A DNA stretch of 64,000 nt from Entomohabitans teleogrylli (GTDB lineage: Bacteria; Pseudomonadota; Gammaproteobacteria; Enterobacterales; Enterobacteriaceae). Both the position numbers and the translations under genes were made by a program. Numbering within the stretch: the first letter of the stretch is position 1; each line of letters begins with the position of its first letter. The stretch is taken from assembly GCF_001484765.1 (NCBI RefSeq), contig NZ_LLXO01000029.1:1-64000 (forward strand), in the 5' to 3' direction. This document shows, piece by piece, positions 1 to 9,158 of this stretch. Under the pieces are notes generated by a model. That model saw nothing but the letters and a program-made list of their open reading frames with translations. It was not told where the DNA came from and did no database searches.

Positions 1-2919
1 GCAGGTGTGACGGCGGTGACTGCCAGCCTGAGCAACGACAGCAGCAGTAGTGTGAACGTGACATTCGTTGCTGAGTTCCAGCTTGAACTGGAGGTTATTG
101 AAGATGATGCATTGCCTGATGGTAGCCATGTTAACAAAGTAAAAGCCACTGTAAAAAATGCGTCTGATGAGTTTGTACAGGGTGCACAGGTAAACTTTAC
201 GTCTGCTGAAGGCGTGACAATCACTGTGCCAGGTACGACAGATGAAAATGGTTCTGTTACTGCGACTTTTACAAGTTATGAGCCTGGAACATTTAGCGTT
301 CGTGCTGTGGTAGGCAATGATATTAGTGAGACTACCAATATTCACTTTGTAACAGTGACAGGTACGTTAACGTTAAGCCCCGGGTCAGTTGTGGCCGATG
401 GGGTAAGTCAGGTAATAATCACCGTAGATCTGAAAGATGAGAATGACCAGGCTGTTGAGGGCTGGAGTGCACAACGTCCGATACGCGTACTGTCAAGTGA
501 AGAACTAACCAGTCTTGACAGTGATCAGAATCAGTTAACTGAAGTCGGAGGTGGGATTTACAAAATAACGGTTATTGCTGGCCTGGTTCCTGGTACGGAT
601 ACTTTTAGGATTGTGTCAGGATTGCCTAATGGCACGATTGTCAACAACTCAGCAGAACTGACATTGACTCCTCTGACTCCAGCGACAGGGACAATATCAT
701 GGTCTTCTGACGGGATAGTGCGAAGTGTTGAAAGGACAGCAGACGGCACAACTGAACTGACGGTGACAGTGAAACTGAAAGATAGTGAGGGCAGACCGGT
801 CAGGGGGTGGAATCCTGTCTCTATCACCTCAAAACTGGGCTTAACACGTAGCATCTCAGCTGGCGGAGAGATGACTTTGTCTGAACTGGCAGGGACACCA
901 GGAACTTACCAGGGGAAAGTCATCGTTGGGACAACAGCCGGAACGGAGAGTATCTGGGTCGAACAGCAGGTAAGCTTTGGTAACCTTCGTCCAATGGAAG
1001 CTGAGAATGGGCAGCAGAAGGGGATCTCTCTGAAACAAACGGCGGGTGAGTTGCACAGCGGGACGATAGAGCTGTCGTCATCTTCGGTACCGGCAGACGG
1101 CAGTAGTGTAGTGACGCTGACCGTAAAACTGAGGGATGTTTATGGCAACCTGGTATCGAACAATGGTGACGTATATGTCGGGTCCAGAAGAGGGTTGACG
1201 AATGTGCCCATGGGATCAGGAAATTATCTGATACTGACAGAAGTGTCGGAAGGGGTTTATACGACTCAGATTCAGGCAGGGACAACAGCGGGTGACGATG
1301 ATTTTTGGGTGGTGCAGGCATCGTCCTTTCCCGATCACATTCCTGGCCCGATGACAGGTGATAACCTGGTAACTTTAACATTGACACCAGGCGAGCTGCA
1401 CAGCGGGACGATAGAGTTGTCATCGTCATCGATAACAGCTAACGGAACAGAGACGACGCAACTGACGGTGAAGTTGAAGGATATTAATGGCAACCTTACC
1501 GATAATGAGGGAACGGTTTATGTGCAATCTTCTAACGGACGGACCAGAGTAGCTGCTTCGCCAGGTTACACCGCGCTCAACAGAACATCACTCGGGACCT
1601 ACACGGCAACATTATCGGGAACAGTAGCAGGTAATGAGCGTATATGGGTGGAGCAGCTAGCGTCGTTTGGCGCTCTCAGACCGATGCCTACTAATCAGGG
1701 AGTTGATTTAACACTGACGCCGGGCGAGCTGCACAGCGGTTCGATAGAGTTGTCATCGTCATCGATAACAGCTAACGGAACAGAGACGACGCAACTGACG
1801 GTGAAGTTGAAGGATATTAATGGCAACCTTACCGATAATGAGGGAACGGTTTATGTGCAATCTTCTAACGGACGGACCAGAGTAGCTGCTTCGCCAGGTT
1901 ACACCGCGCTCAACAGAACATCACTCGGGACCTACACGGCAACATTATCGGGAACAGTAGCAGGTAATGAGCGTATATGGGTGGAGCAATTAGCGTCGTT
2001 TGGCGCTCTCAGACCGATGCCTGTTGGTCAGGGAGTTAATTTAACACTGACGGCGGGCCCCGCGTCCAGTGCGTGGATATCTCTCTCAGAGAAGACAAAT
2101 GGGGAATCACTGGCGAATAGTAAATCGTTAGTTGCGAATGGCAGCAACAGTACGATGATTGTGGTTACAGTGAAGGATGTGAAAGGAAACGGTGTCACGG
2201 GGCTGGAAAGTGTCCTGAAGGTGAGAGCGGGCGCGGGCGCCCTGATGAAAACGGGAACGGGTACAGCGATAGCGAGAAATACGGATTATAGTGGTTTTGA
2301 GGCGAGCACCACGGCGGGGGTGTATTACCTGAAGGTGGTTGCCGGTACGACGGCTGGCACCGAGACGTTCTGGGTATCAGGGGGACTTGAGCAGGGGATT
2401 GTCATCAATAACAGTGTGACCATTACTTTAACCTCTCCACCGCCGGTTTCGGCAAAAATGAACGCATGGTGGTCTTACAACGGAGGAAGTAATGGCAGTA
2501 ATTACAGGACATTCAGTTCAGCAGTTCGTTTTCTGGACTCCAGTAACAATGCCATTCAATGTGATACCGTTACTGTTGTAGGGGCCTCTGGGACAGGATA
2601 TGCCGCTAATGCGAATACTACTATGGCAAATCGCCATACCTTTGAAGGTTATAACTGGAGTAACAATTCTTCTACTTTTAATGCTGGTACAAAGGTTTAT
2701 TCTTTTACAAAGGATGTATCCATAGGCAAAAACGGTGGAGCGGGGTATGTTTATAGTGTCGTGCTGGCAGCATCAGGAGAAACGACATCTCCAGTTATAG
2801 GGCACGGGTCTTTGGGCTTTGATGGAATGCTCACTTTTACCTGTACAGTTGGAGGTACGGCTTACATATTTAAATCAGGAGATGGTAAGACTGCAGTAGA
2901 CAATACCTTGGGTCTTTAA
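1..2919 (+). CDS. Inverse autotransporter (invasin/intimin-like) with tandem Ig-like domains, 3' part
   Basis: The reading frame is open from the first base, so the gene starts before the window and about 972 C-terminal residues are seen. The visible part is a string of roughly 100-115-residue Ig-like (Big_1/BID) domains rich in Thr, Ser, Val and Gly, with recurring signatures such as ADGSSVVTLTVKLRD. Two successive domains (about 1391-1723 and 1724-2056) are near-identical. The last about 160 residues (from about 2440) form a different terminal domain with two cysteines (near 2558 and 2843), as in intimin-type tips. In this family an N-terminal LysM/beta-barrel anchors the protein in the outer membrane and the Ig rod displays an adhesive tip. 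The anchor lies outside the window. Adhesion is inferred from the family. Confidence 0.85.
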   Translation, partial: AGVTAVTASLSNDSSSSVNVTFVAEFQLELEVIEDDALPDGSHVNKVKATVKNASDEFVQGAQVNFTSAEGVTITVPGTTDENGSVTATFTSYEPGTFSVRAVVGNDISETTNIHFVTVTGTLTLSPGSVVADGVSQVIITVDLKDENDQAVEGWSAQRPIRVLSSEELTSLDSDQNQLTEVGGGIYKITVIAGLVPGTDTFRIVSGLPNGTIVNNSAELTLTPLTPATGTISWSSDGIVRSVERTADGTTELTVTVKLKDSEGRPVRGWNPVSITSKLGLTRSISAGGEMTLSELAGTPGTYQGKVIVGTTAGTESIWVEQQVSFGNLRPMEAENGQQKGISLKQTAGELHSGTIELSSSSVPADGSSVVTLTVKLRDVYGNLVSNNGDVYVGSRRGLTNVPMGSGNYLILTEVSEGVYTTQIQAGTTAGDDDFWVVQASSFPDHIPGPMTGDNLVTLTLTPGELHSGTIELSSSSITANGTETTQLTVKLKDINGNLTDNEGTVYVQSSNGRTRVAASPGYTALNRTSLGTYTATLSGTVAGNERIWVEQLASFGALRPMPTNQGVDLTLTPGELHSGSIELSSSSITANGTETTQLTVKLKDINGNLTDNEGTVYVQSSNGRTRVAASPGYTALNRTSLGTYTATLSGTVAGNERIWVEQLASFGALRPMPVGQGVNLTLTAGPASSAWISLSEKTNGESLANSKSLVANGSNSTMIVVTVKDVKGNGVTGLESVLKVRAGAGALMKTGTGTAIARNTDYSGFEASTTAGVYYLKVVAGTTAGTETFWVSGGLEQGIVINNSVTITLTSPPPVSAKMNAWWSYNGGSNGSNYRTFSSAVRFLDSSNNAIQCDTVTVVGASGTGYAANANTTMANRHTFEGYNWSNNSSTFNAGTKVYSFTKDVSIGKNGGAGYVYSVVLAASGETTSPVIGHGSLGFDGMLTFTCTVGGTAYIFKSGDGKTAVDNTLGL
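1391..2056 (+). repeat. Tandem 333-bp near-identical repeat inside the invasin-like gene
   Basis: The unit beginning at the codons for GELHSG recurs at an offset of exactly 333 bp (111 codons), at 1391-1723 and 1724-2056. By eye only a handful of bases differ, for example gggacg against ggttcg near the start and cagcta against caatta near the end. A third, clearly diverged unit precedes them at about 1048-1390. The near-identity points to recent duplication or gene conversion of one Ig domain. Confidence 0.9.
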
Positions 2920-2923
2920 TGTA

Positions 2924-2943
2924 AAGGGGCTGAAAAGCCCCTT
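2924..2943 (+). terminator. Hairpin after invasin-like gene
   Basis: AAGGGGCT and AGCCCCTT pair across a 4-base loop immediately after the stop codon at 2917-2919. The tail is ATAATAGG, not a run of T, so termination would be weak. Confidence 0.5.
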
Positions 2944-2949
2944 ATAATA

Positions 2950-3147
2950 GGAGTCTATGCATTTATTCAGAAAATTTCTACAGACGCGGGGTCCTCGACG
3001 GTTAGCGTCCCGTATGCCTCAGCGATAGGGGGTACCTCCGGTATTGGTTATGGCAACTTCCCTGACGCTGCCACTGTTTCCTGTACTGTGAATAATGTGA
3101 CATATTCATTTGGCTACGGACAGACAACGAGGATTGGAATTCTTTAG
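2950..3147 (+). pseudogene. Detached C-terminal remnant of an invasin-like tip domain
   Basis: A frame without start codon or signal peptide runs from after a stop at 2947-2949 to the stop at 3145-3147. Its end aligns with the end of the preceding gene: GIGYGNFPDAATVSCTV here against GHGSLGFDGMLTFTCTV there, followed in both by a T-Y-x-F stretch. This looks like the leftover 3' end of a second tip domain, displaced when the present C-terminus was exchanged. It is unlikely to be translated on its own. Confidence 0.6.
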
Positions 3148-3162
3148 TGATATTTTTCTAAT

Positions 3163-3195
3163 AATAACAGCACGGGATTTCTCCGTGCTGTTATT
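3163..3195 (+). terminator. Strong hairpin terminator
   Basis: A 13-bp perfect stem (AATAACAGCACGG with CCGTGCTGTTATT) with a 7-base loop is followed by TT. It lies just past the displaced tip remnant and probably is the original terminator of the invasin-like transcription unit. Confidence 0.75.
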
Positions 3196-3483
3196 TTGAA
3201 TGTCTTCACTGATGTTTTATTTGGAATTTATTGGTGATTTTGGGCAGATAAATGCCTATCCGGAAAAATGAGGGAGTGTTTTTTCATGTTTAAGTAATCG
3301 GCTGTGGGCTTTAATATTTTTAAATAATTACCATTTCCTGGAGGCTGATAATCTTCCATATGTTCAGATCTTTATGGTTTGTGACCAAATGCATATTCGG
3401 TTTATTGCAGCCAAGATGTGGAGACGTCCCGGTAGATATGGAAGACACAATGTTCAGGTATTCTCTGGGCGATTACGCGTGTC
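3196..3483. other. Intergenic region, no gene seen
   Basis: AT-rich stretch between the invasin-like unit and the next gene. I see no convincing open frame or RNA. It must hold the promoter of the following genes, but I cannot pick one with confidence. Confidence 0.4.
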
Positions 3484-3996
3484 ATGGCGTGTCCGTTTAG
3501 AGCCGATGTTGAGGTTCAGGTGTGGCGTATTATCATCGCGATATTGATTGTACTGACCAGTGTTGCTTTGCTGATGGCGGCGCTGCGGGTTGTGGTTTTT
3601 CCGCGGTTCCACGAGGTGGCTGCGATTATGTTTATCGTGACCGGCGTGGCGGCGGCAGGACGCCATCGACGGCTGATTCCCTACGCGGCGGAGACCTGTC
3701 TGGCAGTGGCGGGCGGCATAGTGGTATTTGTACTGCTGGCGATACTGGCGCCCCGGGAAGGACACCGGCAGTACACCTCCCCGCAGGGGACACGTTCGGT
3801 GGTGCTGGAGTTTGACCATGCCAGTCGGCCGGCACTGTACCTCCGGCGGTGGATTTTTATGACGCCTGTGGCACTTCCGCCTTTCAGGGGGGCAATGGAA
3901 ATCATTCCTTACTCTGTTTACTGGTTATCGGAAGATGAGCTGTTACTGACTGAAAAAATAAGCGGGAAATTTATCACCATACGTCTGGACAATTAG
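3484..3996 (+). CDS. Unrecognised membrane protein
   Basis: The 170-residue frame is not recognised as a known family. Hydrophobic segments lie near residues 15-35, 43-58 and 70-90. They are followed by a soluble C-terminal half of about 80 residues that ends in a Leu/Ile/Lys-rich stretch, so it is probably an inner-membrane protein with a terminal cytoplasmic or periplasmic domain. The ATG at 3484 lacks a good ribosome site. An in-frame GTG at 3520, just before the first hydrophobic segment and preceded by GAGG, is a plausible alternative start. The gene lies 57 bases before the next unknown membrane protein, and the two may form an operon. Confidence 0.55.
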   Translation: MACPFRADVEVQVWRIIIAILIVLTSVALLMAALRVVVFPRFHEVAAIMFIVTGVAAAGRHRRLIPYAAETCLAVAGGIVVFVLLAILAPREGHRQYTSPQGTRSVVLEFDHASRPALYLRRWIFMTPVALPPFRGAMEIIPYSVYWLSEDELLLTEKISGKFITIRLDN

Positions 3997-4050
3997 CCCG
4001 TCATGGAAGTGTAAAGGTTGCATAAAGCAGTCGGGTATAATAAGGATATA

Positions 4051-4617
4051 ATGATGAAATCAAAATCAATCCGGTGTATGTCCGGAGAGCATTGTATTGA
4101 ATTTTACATAGAGTTTAACCCGCTGAAACTTGCCCGTCGTGAGGTGCTTACGGTGGATAACCGGGTGGTGGCGGTATCTGATTATGCACTTTACCGGGCT
4201 CAGACCATACTCGCGGCAGACTGTGTACTCAGTGGTGTGAGGCGTCGGATTACGGCTATATCTGCACCGAAGTCGCAGGGAATAAAACAGGGTCTGCAGT
4301 TACGTATTGATGATGAATATATCAGCGGTGACCGGGACCTGGTAATGACCGGGACCACGGGTACCTCTGCCGGTTCACCGGTGTACAACGAACCGTTGCT
4401 CGCGAAAGCGGGCAGTAACGGCCGGCCTCTGGTCCGTTTTCTCCGGGTATATGCCATTATTCTGGTGATGTTCGTGGCCTTAATGATAAAGCACGAGGGT
4501 ACGGAATTTTTCCGGCATATGTCGGTGGATGAATTCTGCTTTTTTCTGGGGGTTCCGGTGGTCGTTTCTGCATTGATTTTCCCGGCTCTGTGGATGCTCA
4601 GGAAATTATTTCGCTGA
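4051..4617 (+). CDS. Unrecognised protein with two C-terminal membrane segments
   Basis: The start is placed at the ATG-ATG pair at 4051/4054, which follows an AAGGAT ribosome site. The open frame extends upstream only by a weak TTG. The product is about 188 residues: a soluble N-terminal part of about 130 residues, then two hydrophobic segments (near residues 134-150 and 164-182) and a short basic tail. I recognise no domain. Like the preceding gene, it lies between the invasin-like gene and the RND unit. Shared orientation suggests co-transcription, but nothing links its function to either neighbour. Confidence 0.6.
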   Translation: MMKSKSIRCMSGEHCIEFYIEFNPLKLARREVLTVDNRVVAVSDYALYRAQTILAADCVLSGVRRRITAISAPKSQGIKQGLQLRIDDEYISGDRDLVMTGTTGTSAGSPVYNEPLLAKAGSNGRPLVRFLRVYAIILVMFVALMIKHEGTEFFRHMSVDEFCFFLGVPVVVSALIFPALWMLRKLFR

Positions 4618-4753
4618 CCATGCCGTGATGGGGCCGGATACTTTTCAGTTGTGCACAATGGTCTGTATTTTTGTTTTTCCCGTATAAAAAATATTTCGGA
4701 TGATCAGGGTGTTCTCCGGCGTTTATTTTTTCGGAAAAGGAATTCGGATATTC

Positions 4754-5905
4754 ATGGTGAAACGACAGAAACGTCTTTTTTATTTTCTGGCCGGCCCTGG
4801 CCTGCTGATTTTTGCTGTCGGCGGTATCACAGTTCTGACTCCGGAAAAACCAACAACGGTTTCCGCTGCGGCTGAGCAGCCAGCTCTGACCGTGACTACT
4901 TTCTCACCTGAAATAGTGCCCCGGGACGATAGTCTGTTTGCCACCGGTAATATCATTCCCTGGCAGGAAGCGGTGGTCAGCACCGAGGCCAGTGGCCTCA
5001 GCATCCGACATCTTCATGCTGATATTGGTGATGAAGTACAGAAGGGGCAATTGCTGGCTGAACTGCAGCAGGACATGGTTACTGCAGAGCTTGAACAGAC
5101 TCTGGCTGAAATGGCTCAGGCTGAAGCCCGGCTGGAAGAAGCCCGGGCAGATGCCGGACGGGCGCGTAAGCTCAGGGGTTCTTCCGCACTCAGTGCGCAG
5201 CAGGTGACGCAGTATCTGGTGGCTGAAAAAGTGGCCCGGGCGCAGGTCGCGGTGCTGTCTGCCCGGGTAAAAACTGCCCGGCTTCGTGTGGCACAGACCC
5301 GTATCACTGCACCGGACGCCGGCCTCATTACTGCACGGCTGGCAATGGCAGGACAGGTGGTCTCTCCCGGCGATATCCTGTTCCGGCTTAACCGCCAGAG
5401 CCGGCTTGAATGGCTGGCAGAACTGCCGGTCGGTGAGCTGGAACAGATTCAGCCCGGGCAGGCGGTGAGACTGAATATGCCGGGACAGGCTCCGGTGAAG
5501 GGACTGGTACGTCAGGTTGCCCCGGTGACTGACCGGCGTTCACGTAACGGCTACGTTTACGTTGCGCTCGGGGACAACGCCAGGGTTCGGGCAGGCTCGT
5601 TTGCTACCGGACATATTATTACTGGCCGGACGACTCTGCCGGTCATTCCATCGTCCGCCCTGTTACTGCGCGATGGCTTTGCGTACGTTTTCCGGGTGGA
5701 TGCGCAGTCGCGGGTCCGGCAGGTCCCCGTCATCACCGGGACGTACCATGATGGCGGATATGCGATCAGACAGGGCGTGAACGCGGGCGATGTCCTCGTT
5801 GCTGAGGGGGTCGGTTTTCTGTCAGATGGCGACCGGGTGCGCGTTGTGCCCCCTCCATCCGTTCCGGACGGCGGTGATCTACTGTCCGTGGTTGAGGGGA
5901 GATAA
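4754..5905 (+). CDS. RND efflux periplasmic adaptor (membrane fusion protein)
   Basis: The product links an RND pump to an outer-membrane channel across the periplasm. The ATG at 4754 follows an AAGGAA site, giving 383 residues; an upstream in-frame ATG at 4700 is less likely. An N-terminal membrane segment near residues 8-25 (no lipobox cysteine seen) is followed by a biotinyl-lipoyl half (GDEVQKGQLLAEL), a coiled-coil hairpin rich in Ala, Glu, Gln and Arg, the second lipoyl half (ITAPDAGLI), and beta-barrel and membrane-proximal domains. This is the HlyD/AcrA order. The stop codon abuts the pump ATG. The substrate is unknown. Confidence 0.9.
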   Translation: MVKRQKRLFYFLAGPGLLIFAVGGITVLTPEKPTTVSAAAEQPALTVTTFSPEIVPRDDSLFATGNIIPWQEAVVSTEASGLSIRHLHADIGDEVQKGQLLAELQQDMVTAELEQTLAEMAQAEARLEEARADAGRARKLRGSSALSAQQVTQYLVAEKVARAQVAVLSARVKTARLRVAQTRITAPDAGLITARLAMAGQVVSPGDILFRLNRQSRLEWLAELPVGELEQIQPGQAVRLNMPGQAPVKGLVRQVAPVTDRRSRNGYVYVALGDNARVRAGSFATGHIITGRTTLPVIPSSALLLRDGFAYVFRVDAQSRVRQVPVITGTYHDGGYAIRQGVNAGDVLVAEGVGFLSDGDRVRVVPPPSVPDGGDLLSVVEGR

Positions 5906-8900
5906 ATGAATATCTCCTCGTGGTCCATCAGAAACGCGGTTCCGGTCATCCTGTTGTTTATGCTGCTGACCGTGGCAGGTCTGGTGGCATTCCATGGCAT
6001 GAAAATCCAGAACATGCCGGATGTGGAACTGCCCATCGTGACGGTGACAACCGCCTTTCAGGGGGCGGCGGCTCAGCAGATGGAAAACGACATTGTCCGT
6101 AAACTGGAGAATGCCCTGGCGTCCCTGCAGGATGTCCGGCATATCACGGCAGACATACAGGATGGTTCTGCCTCTGTCGTTATTGAATTCCGGATAGAGA
6201 AATCGCTGCAGGAGGCGGTGGATGATGTCCGGGATGCTGTATCCCGGGTACGTGCGGATTTACCTGGTGGGATGGACGACCCCGTGGTTGCCCGGTTTGA
6301 CCTTGCTGCTGTACCTGTCCTGGCTTATACCGTTCAGGCTGACGGGATGGATGAGCAGGCGCTTTCCTGGTTTATCGACAATACCGTGACGAAAACATTG
6401 CTCGGGGTTAAGGGGGTGGGTGCCGTTAACCGGACCGGCGGTGTGACGCGGCAAATCCGTGTGGCGCTGTCCCCTGAACGGCTGCTGGCGTTACAGGTTT
6501 CTGCCGCCGATATTTCCCGGCAGTTGCAGCTCACGCAGCAGGAGGCTTCTGCGGGGCGGATGGATGCCGGCGGTCCGGAGCAGCGGATGCGGGTACCGGG
6601 AACGGTAAGCACAGCCGGTGAACTGGCAGGTATGTATATCGGGCTGACGGACGGGCGTCAGGTCCGTCTGGACCAGATAGCTACTGTCAGCGATACCACG
6701 GCAGAGCGGCGCAGCGCCGCCTTCCGGAACGGAGAGCCGGTGGTGGCCTTTGAAGTGGTCCGTACCCGGGGGGGCAGTGAAGTCGATATCATGCAGGCCG
6801 TGCGCAGCCGGCTTACCAGCTTACAGCAACAACACCCTGGTATGGCGATCACGGAGGTATTCAACTTTGTTGACCCGGTGGTGGAAAACTATGAAGGCTC
6901 CATGCAGCTTCTGTATGAGGGGGCTCTGCTGGCCATTATCGTTGTCTGGCTTTTTCTGCGTAACGGACGGGCCACGCTAGTGGCGGCAGTGGCACTGCCG
7001 CTGTCTGTTATTCCTGCTTTTGCTGTGATGTACGCCATGGGTTTTACGCTCAATATGGTGACGCTGCTGGCGTTATCGCTGGTCGTCGGCGTACTGGTTG
7101 ATGATGCGATTGTTGAGATTGAAAATATCATGCGTCATCTTGCTATGGGGAAGACGTCCGTAGTAGCGGCCCGGGAGGCCGCTGATGAAATTGGTCTGGC
7201 GGTGATAGCCACCACCTTTACGCTGATAGCAGTCTTTCTGCCCACGGCCTTTATGCCAGGTATTGTCGGTCGTTTCTTTGTCCAGTTTGGCTGGACAGCG
7301 GCGATTGCCGTCTTTTTCTCTCTGGTCGTGGCCCGGATGCTGACACCGGTGATGGCGGCGTATCTGCTTAACCCTCTGGAAAAAACCTCCCCGCAGGCGC
7401 GCTGGGAGCGCGGGTTTTCACTGGCTGCGGTCCGGTGTATGAAGCACCGTACCCTCACGCTGGCGGTCACCGTGCTGCTATTTTCCGGTATTCTGGTCGG
7501 CCTGGGGCCCGGACTGTCAACCGGATTCATGCCGTCCGACGACAGGTCTCAGACGCAGGTGCATCTGACGCTGCCGCCGGGAACTACTTTCGGGCAGACA
7601 TTGCGGCGGGTCAGGGAGGCGCAGGCCCTCGTCAGTACACATCCCCACGTGCGTTCTGTCTATACCACCCTCGGAGGGGGAAATGCCGGTGGCCATGCCG
7701 GAGGGGCGCTGGCTGCCGCTGATCCCCGACAGGCGACGCTGACGCTGGAATTGTCTCCGCGCCAGCAACGTGAGGGCCTCAGCAAGCAGGTGATTGAGGC
7801 GCAACTGCGGGAGCGTCTGGACGTACTGCCCGGCGTCCGTGTGTCAGTGGCGCTGACCGGCGCCACTGAAAAGTACTCGCTGGTGCTGACCGGTGATGAC
7901 GGACAGATCCTGAATGACTATGCCCGGCGGGTGATGCATGAGATGCGTCGCCTGCCCGGTATCGGGCGAGTCACGTCAGAAGCCGACCTGGTGCGTCCGG
8001 AAGTGATTATTCAGCCGGATTTTGCCCGGGCAACTGATATGGGCGTCACGACCGAAGGAATGGCCGATGCGCTGCGCGTGGCCACGCTGGGTGACTATGG
8101 CCATGCACTGGCAAAATTAAACCTTGAACAACGCCAGATACCCATCGTGGTAAAGCTGGAAGACCGTGCCCGGCACAGTCCAGCGCTGTTATCCAGACTG
8201 ACGGTGCCCGGGGCTTCCGGACCGGTCATGCTGGGCAATGTTGCAGACATCAGTATGAGCGGCAGTGCGGACAGGATAAGTCGTTATGACCGGCGGCGTG
8301 CCGTCACCATTGATGTTGAGCTTAATGGCCTGTCTCTGGGGGAGGTGGAGCAGCAGGTATCCCGGTTAGCCATCCTGCAGCAGCGCTCCGCAGGCATCGA
8401 TGCCGGTCAGACCGGGGATGCCGAGCTGATGGGGGAACTGATGAGCGGGTTTACTGTGACTATGGGCGCAGGGATATTGTGTATCTTTGCGGTGCTGGTC
8501 CTGCTGTTCAGGGACTTCATGCAGCCGGTGACCATACTTGTTGCACTGGTGCTGTCGGTTCCGGGAGCCGTGTTATCCCTGTATCTGGCCCGGGCGCCAT
8601 TTTCCATGCCCGCCATTCTCGGCCTGATTATGCTGGCGGGGGTGGCAACCAAAAACGCCATTCTGCTGGTTGAGTACGCGGTCAGGGCACAAAAAATTTA
8701 CGGGCTGTCGCGGAAAAGGGCTCTGGTTGAGGCGGGGAAGAAACGTACCCGTCCGGTGGTGATGACCACCGTCGCGATGGTCGGGGGTATGCTGCCTGTG
8801 GCGGCGGGGCTGGGCACTGACCCCGGTTTCCGTTCGCCGATGGCCATTGTGGTTATCGGTGGATTAATCACGTCCACATTCCTGAGTCTTCTTGTGGTGC

Positions 8901-8989
8901 CGGTTATTTTTACCTGTGTGGATGACATACGGCAGTGGGGGATACGTATCTGCGGGCGGCTTCGTTATAAACGACAGACGTCTGGATGA
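5906..8989 (+). CDS. RND-family efflux pump, inner-membrane permease
   Basis: A 1027-residue proton-driven exporter of the HAE1-type RND family, in the AcrB/MdtB/MdtC length range. It shows the duplicated RND architecture: an N-terminal membrane segment, a large periplasmic porter loop (about residues 35-335), a block of membrane helices, a second periplasmic loop, and a final helix block. The paired acidic residues of helix 4 are present in GVLVDDAIVEIEN (D399/D400), as expected for the proton relay. The ATG follows the adaptor stop directly and uses a GGGGAG site in the adaptor tail, so the two are translationally coupled. No outer-membrane factor is encoded nearby, so it presumably uses TolC or another channel. 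The substrate cannot be inferred. Confidence 0.93.
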   Translation: MNISSWSIRNAVPVILLFMLLTVAGLVAFHGMKIQNMPDVELPIVTVTTAFQGAAAQQMENDIVRKLENALASLQDVRHITADIQDGSASVVIEFRIEKSLQEAVDDVRDAVSRVRADLPGGMDDPVVARFDLAAVPVLAYTVQADGMDEQALSWFIDNTVTKTLLGVKGVGAVNRTGGVTRQIRVALSPERLLALQVSAADISRQLQLTQQEASAGRMDAGGPEQRMRVPGTVSTAGELAGMYIGLTDGRQVRLDQIATVSDTTAERRSAAFRNGEPVVAFEVVRTRGGSEVDIMQAVRSRLTSLQQQHPGMAITEVFNFVDPVVENYEGSMQLLYEGALLAIIVVWLFLRNGRATLVAAVALPLSVIPAFAVMYAMGFTLNMVTLLALSLVVGVLVDDAIVEIENIMRHLAMGKTSVVAAREAADEIGLAVIATTFTLIAVFLPTAFMPGIVGRFFVQFGWTAAIAVFFSLVVARMLTPVMAAYLLNPLEKTSPQARWERGFSLAAVRCMKHRTLTLAVTVLLFSGILVGLGPGLSTGFMPSDDRSQTQVHLTLPPGTTFGQTLRRVREAQALVSTHPHVRSVYTTLGGGNAGGHAGGALAAADPRQATLTLELSPRQQREGLSKQVIEAQLRERLDVLPGVRVSVALTGATEKYSLVLTGDDGQILNDYARRVMHEMRRLPGIGRVTSEADLVRPEVIIQPDFARATDMGVTTEGMADALRVATLGDYGHALAKLNLEQRQIPIVVKLEDRARHSPALLSRLTVPGASGPVMLGNVADISMSGSADRISRYDRRRAVTIDVELNGLSLGEVEQQVSRLAILQQRSAGIDAGQTGDAELMGELMSGFTVTMGAGILCIFAVLVLLFRDFMQPVTILVALVLSVPGAVLSLYLARAPFSMPAILGLIMLAGVATKNAILLVEYAVRAQKIYGLSRKRALVEAGKKRTRPVVMTTVAMVGGMLPVAAGLGTDPGFRSPMAIVVIGGLITSTFLSLLVVPVIFTCVDDIRQWGIRICGRLRYKRQTSG

Positions 8990-9158
8990 CGCTGGGGCGT
9001 CAATTATATCCGGCAGTAACGTTTCTTAATGAACGGGTATAGCTGTTAATGCCTGACGGCTGATAAAACGGGCCAGCTGCCGTTTATGCTCTCAGGGTGC
9101 TGATTAAGACGTACAGGCAGCACAGGGGAGTACTGAGAGTATTTATCATGGAGCGAGA

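Noticed and set aside
3454-3835. Short minus-strand open frames over the unrecognised membrane protein
   Set aside because: Arg/Pro-rich reverse shadows of the plus-strand gene.
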